From Piezodorus guildinii (taxonomy: Eukaryota; Arthropoda; Insecta; Hemiptera; Pentatomidae): DNA of 64,000 bases. The stretch spans positions 41,625,236 to 41,689,235 of the forward strand of contig CM041294.1 of assembly GCA_023052935.1 (NCBI GenBank), given 5' to 3'. The notes under the pieces are model-generated. The model ran no database searches. It saw only the letters and a program-made list of their open reading frames with translations, and was not told the DNA's origin. This document shows, piece after piece, positions 55,161 to 64,000 of the stretch (the first letter of the stretch is position 1; each line of letters starts with the position of its first letter). The translations under genes and the position numbers were made by a program.

Positions 55161-57430
55161 GTTAACTTTTTAATATTCTCGAAACATTTAGAAGTCAATA
55201 AACCTAATGTCTATTGTCAAGGAAGGAGTAGATTCATTACATAAAAGTTCTTAACTTCTCTCTCAACTAATAAGTAAAATACATTTATATATTTATTTAT
55301 AAGTATATTAACAATTTAAGGCGAAAACAAGTATTTCTTTAAACCCTAAACAATTAAGACAAATATAAACAAATAGAAATGATATATACAATATATAAGT
55401 ATATCTCAAATTATCTACACCAAAGCATGTGCTTTCCAATTACTGTAAATAGGTCTTTAGATAAATATTTGTAGATATTCATTTTTTATATTTTGAGAAA
55501 AAACAACAAAAATACAACCTTGTTGACTACAAAATAAAAAACAAATGCAATATTTGTTACAAAAAGTACAATAAGAGTTTGAAAACAAACAAAACAAAAC
55601 TAGATATTTTATAAAAATAAAAATATTATTATTAAATATATAATAAAAACGTTTTAAGTTAAAGGATAGTTGGTAAAATTTAGAAGCAACGTGAGCTCAA
55701 TATAAGCGACTATAAAATCGAATGCTGGGAACTTGAATTAATTAAAATTTATTAAATGAATACCGTTTATTTTTTATTATTATTAAGTTTTAAATACCAC
55801 TAAACTCATTCCTTATAATCTATGAAAATTAATAGTATTCTTTCGATTTTGGTAACTCATAAGCTGGTTAAATATAAAAAAAAAAAATAAATAAGACTTC
55901 AAAGTCCGGTTGTGAGATCAATATTAAGATACTTTTTTGCTTTGAAAATATTGTTTATATTGTATCACTTATACGGAAGAGAATAACTCGGTTTCTTATT
56001 CAAAATGAAAAAAAAAAAATAAATAAATGAAATAATGATAATTGAAAAAACAAATTATTAAAGCATAAGATGTTTATTGAACATGCTAAAATTACTTAAC
56101 CAAATGTCTCAAAATAATTAGTTATATCAAAATAAGTGATAAAATCTACTACAGATTAAATCAATTTAGAAGATACAAAGTTCGTCTCACGGCACTAATG
56201 TAAGTTGAAAAGTAAATTATGTTTTTAATGATTTATTTTACGCAAAAAGAATAACTTTTTTTTTTAACAAGAAAACATAAACTAGAATTTTTTAAAATAT
56301 TAAATTAAAAATTTTCATTAATATTAAATCTACATCAAGATTATTATTTTACATTTGTTAAAACGATGATAAAAAATCGAAACGCGTGATCTGAATACTT
56401 CTGAAAGATAAAACAAAAAGAAAACAATCCTGCATAACTGACAGCTACGAATTAAGTTTATTTGTACGGACTTAAAGCAAATCAGTGAGAAAAACTATTA
56501 AATATAATTCAAAGATAACTAATTAATTAATATTAATATCAAGACCTTACTGTGAACATTGTAACGTACCTACCTATCACCATAAAACACTCACTGACAG
56601 ACTGCAGGCAATTGATATGTGTCAACCTTCCATATCATTTAAATACTTTATTTAATGACAACAGTAAATACATCCAAAATTTATTAATCATTTAAAAATA
56701 AATAAATTATATGAATCGATCTAAATCTCTCCCCAATTATAATTTTTATTATTTATATATACTTATTATTTTAAATTTTATTTCTTGTATTATTTTTTTT
56801 TTCTTACTCTTCGGTTTTATTATTTTACACAATATACAATATATACATATATCACAGAATATTTTACCTTCTATTACCCGAAGGTATTCTAAGGAATATT
56901 TCTAGGTGCTCTGCATGCACTTTTAACATAAGGGGTTTTATGTCTTTATGTATTCAATTACAAAAATGGGGAGGGACCATTCTTCAGGTATTATTCTTTG
57001 TGAATATATATATATATATCACAAAGAAACGGAAGATCAAAGATTTTAAATAATTGAATAAAATCGCATAATGATTTGAAATAGTAATTTTAAAAATTAA
57101 CTATAACCCGTCGTCACTAATTTTAGTAATTTAAACGATTACCCAAAATAATTCGGAAATTAAGTATATAGGATTAAGTTCTGTTTGTTTAATAAATTCA
57201 CGATAAATAAAATAAACAATATTACTACATAAATAGTAATATAAAAAGAAAAAAATATATACAGCGGAATAAAATGCTCCGGAAACGTAAGTAAAGAAAG
57301 AAAAAATACATTGATAAATTACTTAGATTTTCTGCAATTATCAGACGCAACAACCAGTAATAAACACAAGAATATAATTGAGAATTAATATTTATAAATT
57401 TCGTAATGTTTAATTAAATCGATAAAATAC
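55161..57430. other. Long AT-rich tract, probably intron of the gene starting at 57479
   Basis: No recognisable transposable element, SINE or coding frame in 2.2 kb, in contrast to the rest of the window. Its right end is the donor-like GTATTT on the minus strand (57430-57425). A/T runs and a small TA tract at 57005-57018. Confidence 0.4.
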
Positions 57431-57479
57431 CTGTCAAAGTTAGAAGGAGCAAGAGGAGGAGAGGAGAGTTGGCAGACAT
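57431..57479 (-). CDS. Candidate first coding exon with signal peptide (host gene, minus strand)
   Basis: On the minus strand TTCAGCCATGT places an ATG at 57479-57477 in a good context. The next residues are MSANSPLLLLLLLTLT, a short polar start plus a run of Leu, i.e. a signal-peptide or signal-anchor core. The frame meets ACAG/GTATTT at 57431/57430, an acceptable splice donor, in phase 1. The exon is strikingly GC/pyrimidine-rich against AT-rich flanks. A 27-codon upstream frame from ATG 57523 overlaps this start. Later exons would lie to the left and were not found. The product is unknown; secretion or membrane location is inferred from the leader only. Confidence 0.5.
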
Positions 57480-57524
57480 GGCTGAAGGTGCGGCTGCACT
57501 GACCAGGAGCTCAGGCAGGCCATT

Positions 57525-57645
57525 GGAGGGAGGGGGCTCTTCTATACGGGTAGTTGGGGGGTTCCGTATCGATAGTGTGTTCATATCGATAAGTACGAAA
57601 TCGAGAAGCTGTGTAGGGCTCAGGTTGGGTCGGCTTATATTCTCT
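57525..57645 (-). promoter_or_regulatory. Putative promoter with two TATCGATA (DRE-like) sites and a TATA-like box
   Basis: TATCGATA occurs exactly at 57567-57574 and 57584-57591. This 8-mer is the binding site of the insect factor DREF and is typical of housekeeping-type insect promoters. Minus-strand GAATATAAGCCG at about 57643-57632 is TATA-like and would place a start near 57605. The signal-peptide ATG follows about 90-160 bases downstream. No transcript evidence is available. Confidence 0.45.
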
Positions 57646-57838
57646 TAATAACAATATGTTAAATAGAGGGGGGAAAATCTGAATGAAGCATATCAACTCT
57701 GATCTTAAACCGGTTAAAAGTATTCACTTTTAAAAAGATCGCTATGGTCTCCCTCTTCGCAAAGGGGGTTTTCGCCATATCGTTGTCTATAATAATTTTT
57801 GAACCCAAAACTTGAGATATTTAACATTTGGGAACCTA

Positions 57839-58797
57839 TTGGGTTGTTCCAAAAGTTCATAGAGATTTTAAAAATAAAATTACCTTTTATTTTTTCTGCC
57901 AAAAATGAATCACAAAGCTAATGTTTATTTGTAAGACTTTAATCCTCATGGAATTAGCTATGTTTACGCACTGAATTCGTCTTTATTAAGGCTCGGTAGT
58001 GTAGTTTATTGAAAATCAACGATTCAGTTCATTTTCGGCTTATCATGCTGTTCTTTTTTAAAAAATGGAAAAACGCAGCCCAAACTGCAAGAAAGATTCG
58101 TGCCGTGTATGGCAGCGATTCGATTGCTGATAGCACGGTTAAGAAGTGGTTTTCGCGGTTTAGATCAGGAGGTTTCAATTTGGAAGAACAACCCCTGGCT
58201 GGCCGGAGTTCTGCTCTTGATATCAAGGATATTATGACGGTCATCGCAAACAATCCACGAATTACTGTCCGTGTGATAGCTGCGGAATTAAGAGCCTGCA
58301 AATCGACCGTTTTTAATCACCTAAAGAAGGCCGGGTACGTCTGTCTATTAATACGGACTTTTACTGCGCCCAGTTAGATCGATTGAAGGCAGCAAATAAA
58401 GAGAAACGGCCAGAGTTGGTAAATCCACCAAGACAACTCGAGGCCCTATGTGTCTTTAAGGACTCGGCAAAAGTTATTAAGCTTCAGATGGGTTTTACCT
58501 CACTCGCCGTACTCTCCTGACATTGCTCCTTCGGATTTCCATCTTTTCTGTTCCCTCGAAAATTGTCTACAAGGGAAATCCTACTTTTCAGAAGATGACG
58601 TCAAAACGGACCTTTTATTTCTTCAGGAGGAAGGACAGTGATTTTTGGAAAAAAGGATAATTGACCTTCCAAGCCGTTGGGAAAGGTTAATCGCTAACGG
58701 TGGTAACTACTTTTAGATTGAATAAATAAATTTTAAGCTGTTCAACAATTTTAATTTTTGTCCGAATCTCTCTCTACGAACTTTCCGGACAAACCAA
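57839..58797 (+). mobile_element. Mariner element with terminal inverted repeats, internally deleted (mariner 2)
   Basis: Left end TTGGGTTGTTCCAAAAGTTC at 57839 is preceded by TA. The right end, on the minus strand, is TTGGTTTGTCCGGAAAGTTC from 58797. The pair matches over about 28 bp. Total about 0.96 kb against about 1.3 kb for an intact mariner. The right-hand TA has decayed to TG. Confidence 0.88.
58009..58720 (+). pseudogene. Mariner 2 transposase remains
   Basis: N-terminal DNA-binding half is readable: AAQTARKIRAVYGSDSIADS, VKKWFSRFRSGGFNLEEQPL, then ITVRVIAAELRACKSTVFNH. After about 58340 roughly 110 codons, including the first catalytic Asp, are deleted. The rest is frameshifted but reads HQDNSRPYVSLRTRQKLL (second Asp) and SPYSPDIAPSDFHLFCSLEN (third Asp), ending with DLPSRWERLIANGGNYF. 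Confidence 0.88.
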
Positions 58798-58975
58798 TGC
58801 TTCAATAAACATTTATTCTTTTTTTTCAGCTGTGGGCGGATCCAGGAGTAAAAAGATCCCTCTCGGACTTGCCCAACCTCTATAAAACGGATTTAAAACA
58901 ATATTGAGTTGTAAAATAAATTCGTGGTGATTTCAATAAAAACTTCAGATATTTTTAATCAATTATATATCACCC
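58798..58975 (-). pseudogene. 3' portion of mariner 3, separated from its coding part by the Jockey insertion
   Basis: On the minus strand the sequence from 58975 leftward (GGGTGATATATAATTGATTA) continues the transposase end read at 63570-63526 (ERWQHVIDQNG). The 10-bp TATATCACCC is duplicated on both sides of the Jockey element. The left limit of the mariner is not clear. Confidence 0.55.
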
Positions 58976-59175
58976 CTCAGTCCACGTCTAGAAGCCGTAG
59001 GGTACAGTTCAGTGGTCTAATCAGTCTCTCCTTTAGTCAGTGATTTTATTACAGTCATTCTTTTTTCTTTCGAAAAATCTTTTATTTTGTGTTTCTCATT
59101 TGTTTGTTACTCAAATTGTTCACCAATCAAACAAATACAAACAAGAGTGCCCCGGTCGGGGGCCAAGCACGAACT

Positions 59176-60313
59176 ATGGCCGAACAGACAGCCAGCACGT
59201 CAACAAAACGTAAAAGAGGTGAGTTCAACATTGAAACCTCCAATAGTTATGATATACTTTCCGATTTAGATGAAGAAGATACCGAAATCTTAAAAAACAT
59301 AATAAGTCAAAAACAGAGCAAAAGTCAATATCCCCCCATAATAGTAAATTCATCTTACAACAACATCAGTGGTGCTATTAACAATTTAAAATTAAAAGTG
59401 AAAGACTTAAATATAAAATATAATATGAACAAAACCACAATCTATGTTCAAAATAGTGAAGACTTTGAACTTGTAAAAAATTTCTTAAAAGATCTCAATC
59501 TCGGCTTTCACACGTTTACTCCAAAAAGTGAAACGAAACCTAAAATTATTTTAAAAGGTATGCCTCCTCAGTTCCCCATTGAAGAAATTTCGACTGACCT
59601 ACAAAATCAAGGTTTAGCCATTCATAAAATCTACCAAATGGAGAAAAAATCTGCCAACGGGTCTATAAAGCTTCCGATATTAATAGTAATTTTAGACAAT
59701 AAAGAACAGCTAGCCAAATTAAATAACATTCGCTATAGTTGTAACATTGTAATAAAATGGGAAAAATATAGATCCAACAAAACTTTAACTCAATGTTACA
59801 AGTGTCAAGAATTTAACCACGTGGCACGTAATTGCTTTAAAAATCCAAAATGTCTGAAATGTGCCGAAGACCATCTTTCAAAGGACTGCCCAAATACATT
59901 AATCGACGGATTCAAACCCAAATGTTGTAATTGCTCCGATGAACATTTTTCAAATTCCACGGAATGCACGAAATATTAAAGAAATCTCGAATTACAGTTA
60001 AGCAAAAAAAAATCCAGCACTTCGAGCTATCCCACGAAAAACATTTAAACAAACCGACCAAGAATTTCCAGTTCTACCAACCCCGAAATCTCCGTGGCCT
60101 CAAAACACATTCTCTCCGAAAACCGCCAACAACACCTCTAACGAACCTACCATGTCAGATTGTTTTAAAGAGATAAAAAATATATTCAATTTATTTAATG
60201 TAAGTAAATTAATTACAAACTTAAAAAAAATTTTATTACAACTAAAAAGCGCCGAAGATGGCATGTCAAAAATCTTTATTCTCGTAGAAGGATTACTTTC
60301 TATGTTGGATTAA
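59176..60313 (+). CDS. Jockey ORF1 (gag-like, zinc knuckles), broken near its end
   Basis: The most likely start is ATG 59176 (MAEQTASTSTKRKRG); the open frame extends upstream without an ATG to 59089. The first frame runs to the stop at 59977-59979. Counting from 59089: PRE_C2HC-like region about residues 138-215; knuckles C236-C239-H244-C249, C255-C258-H262-C267 and C280-C282-H286-C293. After a shift near 59970 and another near 60010 the protein continues in a third frame (PRKTFKQTDQEFPVLPTPKS ... LVEGLLSMLD) to TAA 60311-60313. The role is binding element RNA. Confidence 0.88.
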
Positions 60314-60564
60314 TGGTCATTCTATTATGCAAAAATATTTGTAATATTTATTTGTTCAAATCTCTTATGAGTGTTAGCGATGTAAAGTTGTTTATACACA
60401 GTGTCTTGCTAAATTCCTATTGTATAAGCTGCTGTACGAACAACTTAGCCTTAGCTTCATTTCACAATAATAATTATCAGCGATCTTTATATCCCGTACT
60501 CTTTTACAACATACTTTCTTGTTTACATTACAATAGGGGCTACAACTCATTCGGAAAATTCTAA
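60313..60564 (+). CDS. Small 83-aa frame between ORF1 and ORF2, overlapping both by TAATG
   Basis: The ATG (60313-60315) overlaps the ORF1 stop as TAATG, and its own TAA (60562-60564) overlaps the ORF2 ATG as TAATG. The 83 residues are rich in Cys, Leu and Asn with hydrophobic stretches (YLFKSLMSVSDVKLFIHSVL) and no recognised domain. It could be an extra small protein translated by stop-start coupling, or a chance frame in the ORF1-ORF2 spacer. Confidence 0.4.
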   Translation: MVILLCKNICNIYLFKSLMSVSDVKLFIHSVLLNSYCISCCTNNLALASFHNNNYQRSLYPVLFYNILSCLHYNRGYNSFGKF

Positions 60565-62003
60565 TGACTAGTGCCAATAGTAAAATTAAACTTATGATGT
60601 GGAACGCACAAACTATTCGCGGAAACGATGTAGAATTTAAATTATTTTTAAATCATAATCAACCCCATTTAGTCTCTGTTTGTGAAACACGTCTTTCTGA
60701 AACTGATCGTTTCTCTCTTCCGGGATATGTCATTTACAGACGTGACCGTAGTAGAGCTGGAGGGGGGGTCATGCTTTTAGTGCGGTCCGATATTCAGCAT
60801 CATTTTATACACGTTCCTGACTTAATGTTTACCGAAGCCGTCGCTATTAATACAATTATTAACAACTAGTCAACCACTGTAATATCTGTATATATCCCAC
60901 CAAATAAAATAAATATCCCAGATATTAGTAAACTATTTAATTTAAATAAACAAGTTATCATTTTTGGCGATCTAAACGCCAAACACACACAGTGGAACTG
61001 TAACAGAACAAATAAAAACGGTAAATTAATTCTAAATTTTATCGTAAAAAACCATATTCAATTACACAGTCCGTCTGAACCAACCCATATACCGACTCAA
61101 CGTAATTACAAACCTAGCATCATCGATTTGGCTCTTACAAAAAATATTTACAACTTATCACCTCTTATTGCTTTACCATGTTTAAATTCGGACCACAATC
61201 CCGTGATTTTTCGTATACAATCTCCTTTACCAAAAATTTCCAAAATACTCAAATTTTCGCTCAAAGACGCTGACTGGCCAAAGTTCAGGAAAGAGCTAGA
61301 TTCCCGAATCAATATAAACCCAACCATAAATAATTCGAAAGAAATCGATACTACACTAATCTCTTTTTATGAACATATAAAATTATCCATGTCCTTATCC
61401 ATTCCACAACAATATTACCACCCGTATTGTCATAATAATTTACCATATCGACTCAGAGCATTAATATATTTAAAAAATAGATTAAAAAGATATTTCCAGC
61501 GTAACAAAATTCCAAAAACCAAATTAGTCTATAATAAACTAAACAGTTACATTAAAAAACGTCTCCATGACTGGAAAAACGAAAACTGGGCTACGGTTTT
61601 GAAATCTTGTCAGCCAGGGGACAATAACATGTGGAAAATTCACAAAAATTTAACTAAGCAGTCCCCGAAAATTCCACCTTTAAAAAATAACGACGGCTAC
61701 GCATATCTGGACAGGGAAAAAGCTCAGCTATTAGTCAAGCATTTCCAGACAACTCATTCAATCACCTCTCTCCTTGGTTCAAATCACCACAACCGTAAAA
61801 TTCTAAAATCCGTCCGCGATTATTTAAAATCACCTTTTATTGTTAATTTCTCTTCCATCTCTCCGAAAGAAATCGCAAATATCATTAAAGAATTGAAACC
61901 AAAAAAAGCCCCAGGTGATGACAGCATCCCCTCCTTAGTTATTAAAAATCTAAGCCGAAAATCGATTTATTTTTTAACTAAAGTATTTAATTGCACATTG
62001 TGA
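60564..62003 (+). pseudogene. Jockey ORF2, endonuclease and linker, one internal stop
   Basis: From ATG 60564: LMMWNAQTIRGNDVEF (motif I Asn), VSVCETRLSETD (Glu), then AGGGVMLLVRSDI. A TAG at 60867-60869 interrupts; the same frame continues TVISVYIPPNKI, IIFGDLNAKHTQWNC, IIDLALTKNIY and LNSDHNPVIF, completing the nuclease. The frame goes on through the linker (KKAPGDDSIPSLVIKNLSRK, the start of the polymerase) to TGA at 62001-62003. Confidence 0.88.
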
Positions 62004-62076
62004 TATAGCTACTTTCCTATCACCTGGAAAACTTCCAAAACTATAGTAATAAAAAAACCGAATAAAGACCATAGTA

Positions 62077-63246
62077 ATGTTTCGAACTACAGACCTATGT
62101 CTACTAAATATACTTTCTAAAATTCTGGAGAAACTAATTCTCAAAAGAATTAACAAGCACATTAGAGTAAAGAAACTCCTAATAGATGAACAATTTGGTT
62201 TTAGAAATCACCACTGCACTATTGACCAATTAGCACGACTTACTGACTTCATCACAAAAGCCTTTAACGAACGCAAACATACCGGCATGCTCCTTCTAGA
62301 CCTCGAAAAAGCATTTGATACCATTTGGCACTCCGGGCTCATATACAAATTAATCTCATTCAACTTCCCACCATACCTGATTCACATCATTCACTCCTAT
62401 TTAACAAATAGACAGTTTTATATTCAAGTTGGCACATCTACTTCCGACATCCTCCCCATCTCAGCGGGTCTTCCTCAAGGCTCTTGCCTATCTCCAATCC
62501 TATTTAATTTATTCATTTCTGACTTACCAGCCCATCCATTTGTGACGAGGTCATTATACGCTGATGATACAGCATTGTATACCTCATCATATCGCATCGA
62601 TACAATAGTGAATCGCCTTCAACAATATTTTAAAAAATTTCACAAATATTGCATAAAATGGAAATTGAAAATTAATCCCACCAAATCCGAAGCGATTCTT
62701 TTCACTAAACGTCGCCCACAAATCAACCACCAAATCAAGATAAATTCAGCTCTCATCCCTTGGTCAAAATCCGTACAGTACCTAGGCATAACATTAGACA
62801 AATCTCTTACATTCACAGACCATATCAATAGAAAAATCGATAAAGCCAAAAAATTAATATTTAAAATGTTCCCATACTTCAACAAAAAATCCCATTTGAG
62901 CTCTCATAACAAATTAATAATATACAAATCAGTTATTCGCCCGTTAATCACATACGCCTCGCCAGTCTGGAGCTCAACCTGCTTGACTAACTACCAAAAA
63001 CTTGAAAGAATTCAAAATCTATCAATGCGGATAATTAACAACTACCCCCGCTACACTAAAATATCATCTATGCTCCAGGACTTACAGCTTCCAACAATTA
63101 AACATTTTGTCCATACTCAAACAGCTTCTTACTTCAGTAAAACACCAGTCTCCAAAAATCCTTTAATAAAGGAAATCGGTAACTATAATAAAGCATCTCT
63201 AAAACGCTACACTCATAAAAGAACTAAACATGTGTTGCTAACTTAA
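62077..63246 (+). CDS. Jockey ORF2, reverse transcriptase
   Basis: After a frame change near 62095 the polymerase reads ILSKILEKLILKRINKHI, DEQFGFRNHHCTIDQLARL, MLLLDLEKAFDTIWHSGLIY (catalytic Asp), GLPQGSCLSPILFNLFISDL, TRSLYADDTALYTSSYR (YADD), then KSVQYLGITLDKSLTFTDHI and VIRPLITYASPVWSS. It ends at the stop 63244-63246 without a C-terminal zinc finger. All polymerase motifs are intact in this half. Order and motif wording are typical of the Jockey clade. Confidence 0.9.
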   Translation: MFRTTDLCLLNILSKILEKLILKRINKHIRVKKLLIDEQFGFRNHHCTIDQLARLTDFITKAFNERKHTGMLLLDLEKAFDTIWHSGLIYKLISFNFPPYLIHIIHSYLTNRQFYIQVGTSTSDILPISAGLPQGSCLSPILFNLFISDLPAHPFVTRSLYADDTALYTSSYRIDTIVNRLQQYFKKFHKYCIKWKLKINPTKSEAILFTKRRPQINHQIKINSALIPWSKSVQYLGITLDKSLTFTDHINRKIDKAKKLIFKMFPYFNKKSHLSSHNKLIIYKSVIRPLITYASPVWSSTCLTNYQKLERIQNLSMRIINNYPRYTKISSMLQDLQLPTIKHFVHTQTASYFSKTPVSKNPLIKEIGNYNKASLKRYTHKRTKHVLLT

Positions 63247-63525
63247 ACTAGTTTATCTTAATTTCTAATTTTATATTATCAATTGTGTTATCTGTTTTGT
63301 TTTTTTTTGTTTTTTTTATATGTAGGTTTTTTATTTAGTTTTTCCTACCATAGTTAATATCAATTTAATTTTACCACTAATTATAGATAGATAATTAGAT
63401 TATAACTACCAAATGAACCAAACATTTGATGATTGTAAGGATGTCTCATCCGAAATCATTTATAAATTTTTTGTCAATATGTAAAAATGTAAATAAAGTT
63501 TATTTTCTCTTTCTTCTTCTTTCTC

Positions 63526-64000
63526 TATATCACCCATTTTGATCTATTACATGTTGCCATCTTTCAGTTAATATTTTTAATTCTAATTGACTAATTCTAT
63601 TTAACTTTAATTAACTTCTCAGATTTTTGCGCAATGAACTTTACGCAATTTGCAGTCCTCGGGCGAATTAAAGTGTTAACCGTTAAGAGAGTTTTGAAGG
63701 GACCGAAATAAGTGAAAATCTTTTGGGGCAAGATATGATGAATAAAGTGGGCTAGAGACCACATCCCAGCCAAATTTCAATAATTCCTGCCATGTAGGAC
63801 TACAACCGCTGCCTTTAATGTTCCTGAGTGTACTGCAGAATTAATGGTCAGGTTGAGTGGGAGGAGCTCTAAATAAAGGACACCTTTCCAATCTCATCAA
63901 ATGCATAGCTTAATTTTTTTTAGAGGTAATCCTGCTTTAAGAGTCTTAGTCCGCTGGTCTCTTACTCCAGGACTTTTTCTTCACAATATATCATACAGGA
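63526..64000 (-). pseudogene. Mariner 3 transposase C-terminal half, cut by window edge
   Basis: Minus strand, with frame changes: about 63910-63840 gives WDWKGVLYLELLPLNLTINS. About 63785-63660 gives LKFGWDVVSSPLYSSYLAPK and DFHLFRSLQNSLNG (third catalytic Asp kept). About 63575-63530 gives ILTERWQHVIDQNG. Numerous stops. The N-terminal half lies to the right of the window; the 3' end was moved to 58975 by the Jockey insertion. Confidence 0.8.

Larger units (their letters stand above)
58976..63525 (+). mobile_element. Full-length Jockey-type LINE (element 3), 4.55 kb, inserted in mariner 3
   Basis: Flanked by TATATCACCC at 58966-58975 and 63526-63535. Order: leader, ORF1, small frame, ORF2 (endonuclease, reverse transcriptase), 3' untranslated region with a GGATG-TCT-CATCC hairpin (63439-63451), AATAAAG and a pyrimidine-rich end. 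Frameshifts and stops show it is no longer active. Confidence 0.9.

Noticed and set aside
1..64000. CRISPR arrays, operons, rRNA genes, bacterial or viral genes.
   Set aside because: None seen; short direct repeats belong to microsatellites and transposable elements, and no reverse transcriptase here is flanked by LTRs or envelope-like frames.

Overview
This is non-viral, AT-rich eukaryotic nuclear DNA, most likely from an insect. The evidence is the set of Jockey-, RTE- and CR1-type non-LTR retrotransposons, mariner transposons, several tRNA-derived SINEs, a promoter-like block with two TATCGATA (DRE-type) sites, and intron-like unique DNA. A hemipteran is possible but cannot be established by reading alone. 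No bacterial genes, CRISPR, rRNA or convincing functional tRNA gene was found. Almost all protein-coding sequence belongs to transposable elements. The host gene content looks like intron or intergenic DNA with at most two host exons: a signal-peptide-type first exon on the minus strand (57431-57479, promoter to its right), and a possible 52-nt internal exon on the plus strand (24446-24497).

Layout, left part (1-9.1 kb): a Jockey-type element on the minus strand runs off the left edge with an intact ORF1 and the first 50 codons of ORF2. After this come a SINE, a Jockey 3' fragment, a satellite-like array of about 178-bp monomers (5197-6182), a 5'-truncated CR1-like LINE inserted in a TA tract (6201-8356) and a truncated mariner. 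From 10 to 48 kb the window is unique AT-rich DNA peppered with four SINE families (called A-D here), seven copies of a ~0.9-kb repeat (family E) with short subterminal inverted repeats and an internal TG/CA tract, many LINE 3' fragments and an unusual number of inverted-repeat (foldback) structures. The largest lie at 34.5-35.9 kb and 43.0-46.1 kb.

Right part: 49.1-54.1 kb holds two RTE elements of one family in opposite orientation. One is a 5'-truncated copy inserted in a SINE and itself interrupted by a 326-bp repeat. The other is an almost complete 3.2-kb copy flanked by a 14-bp target duplication and broken by one frameshift. From 57.8 to 64 kb there are a mariner with terminal repeats and then a full-length 4.5-kb Jockey element (58976-63525, 10-bp target duplication) that landed in a second mariner and split it.

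Common threads worth a second look: a hairpin motif (TGA-A/T-GATG, stem-loop, GAAACGT) recurs in at least six otherwise different repeats, often within long inverted repeats; the Jockey element links ORF1, a small 83-aa frame and ORF2 by two consecutive TAATG overlaps; and two distant loci share a conserved acidic reading frame of unknown function. All assignments come from reading motifs by eye; no database search was run.
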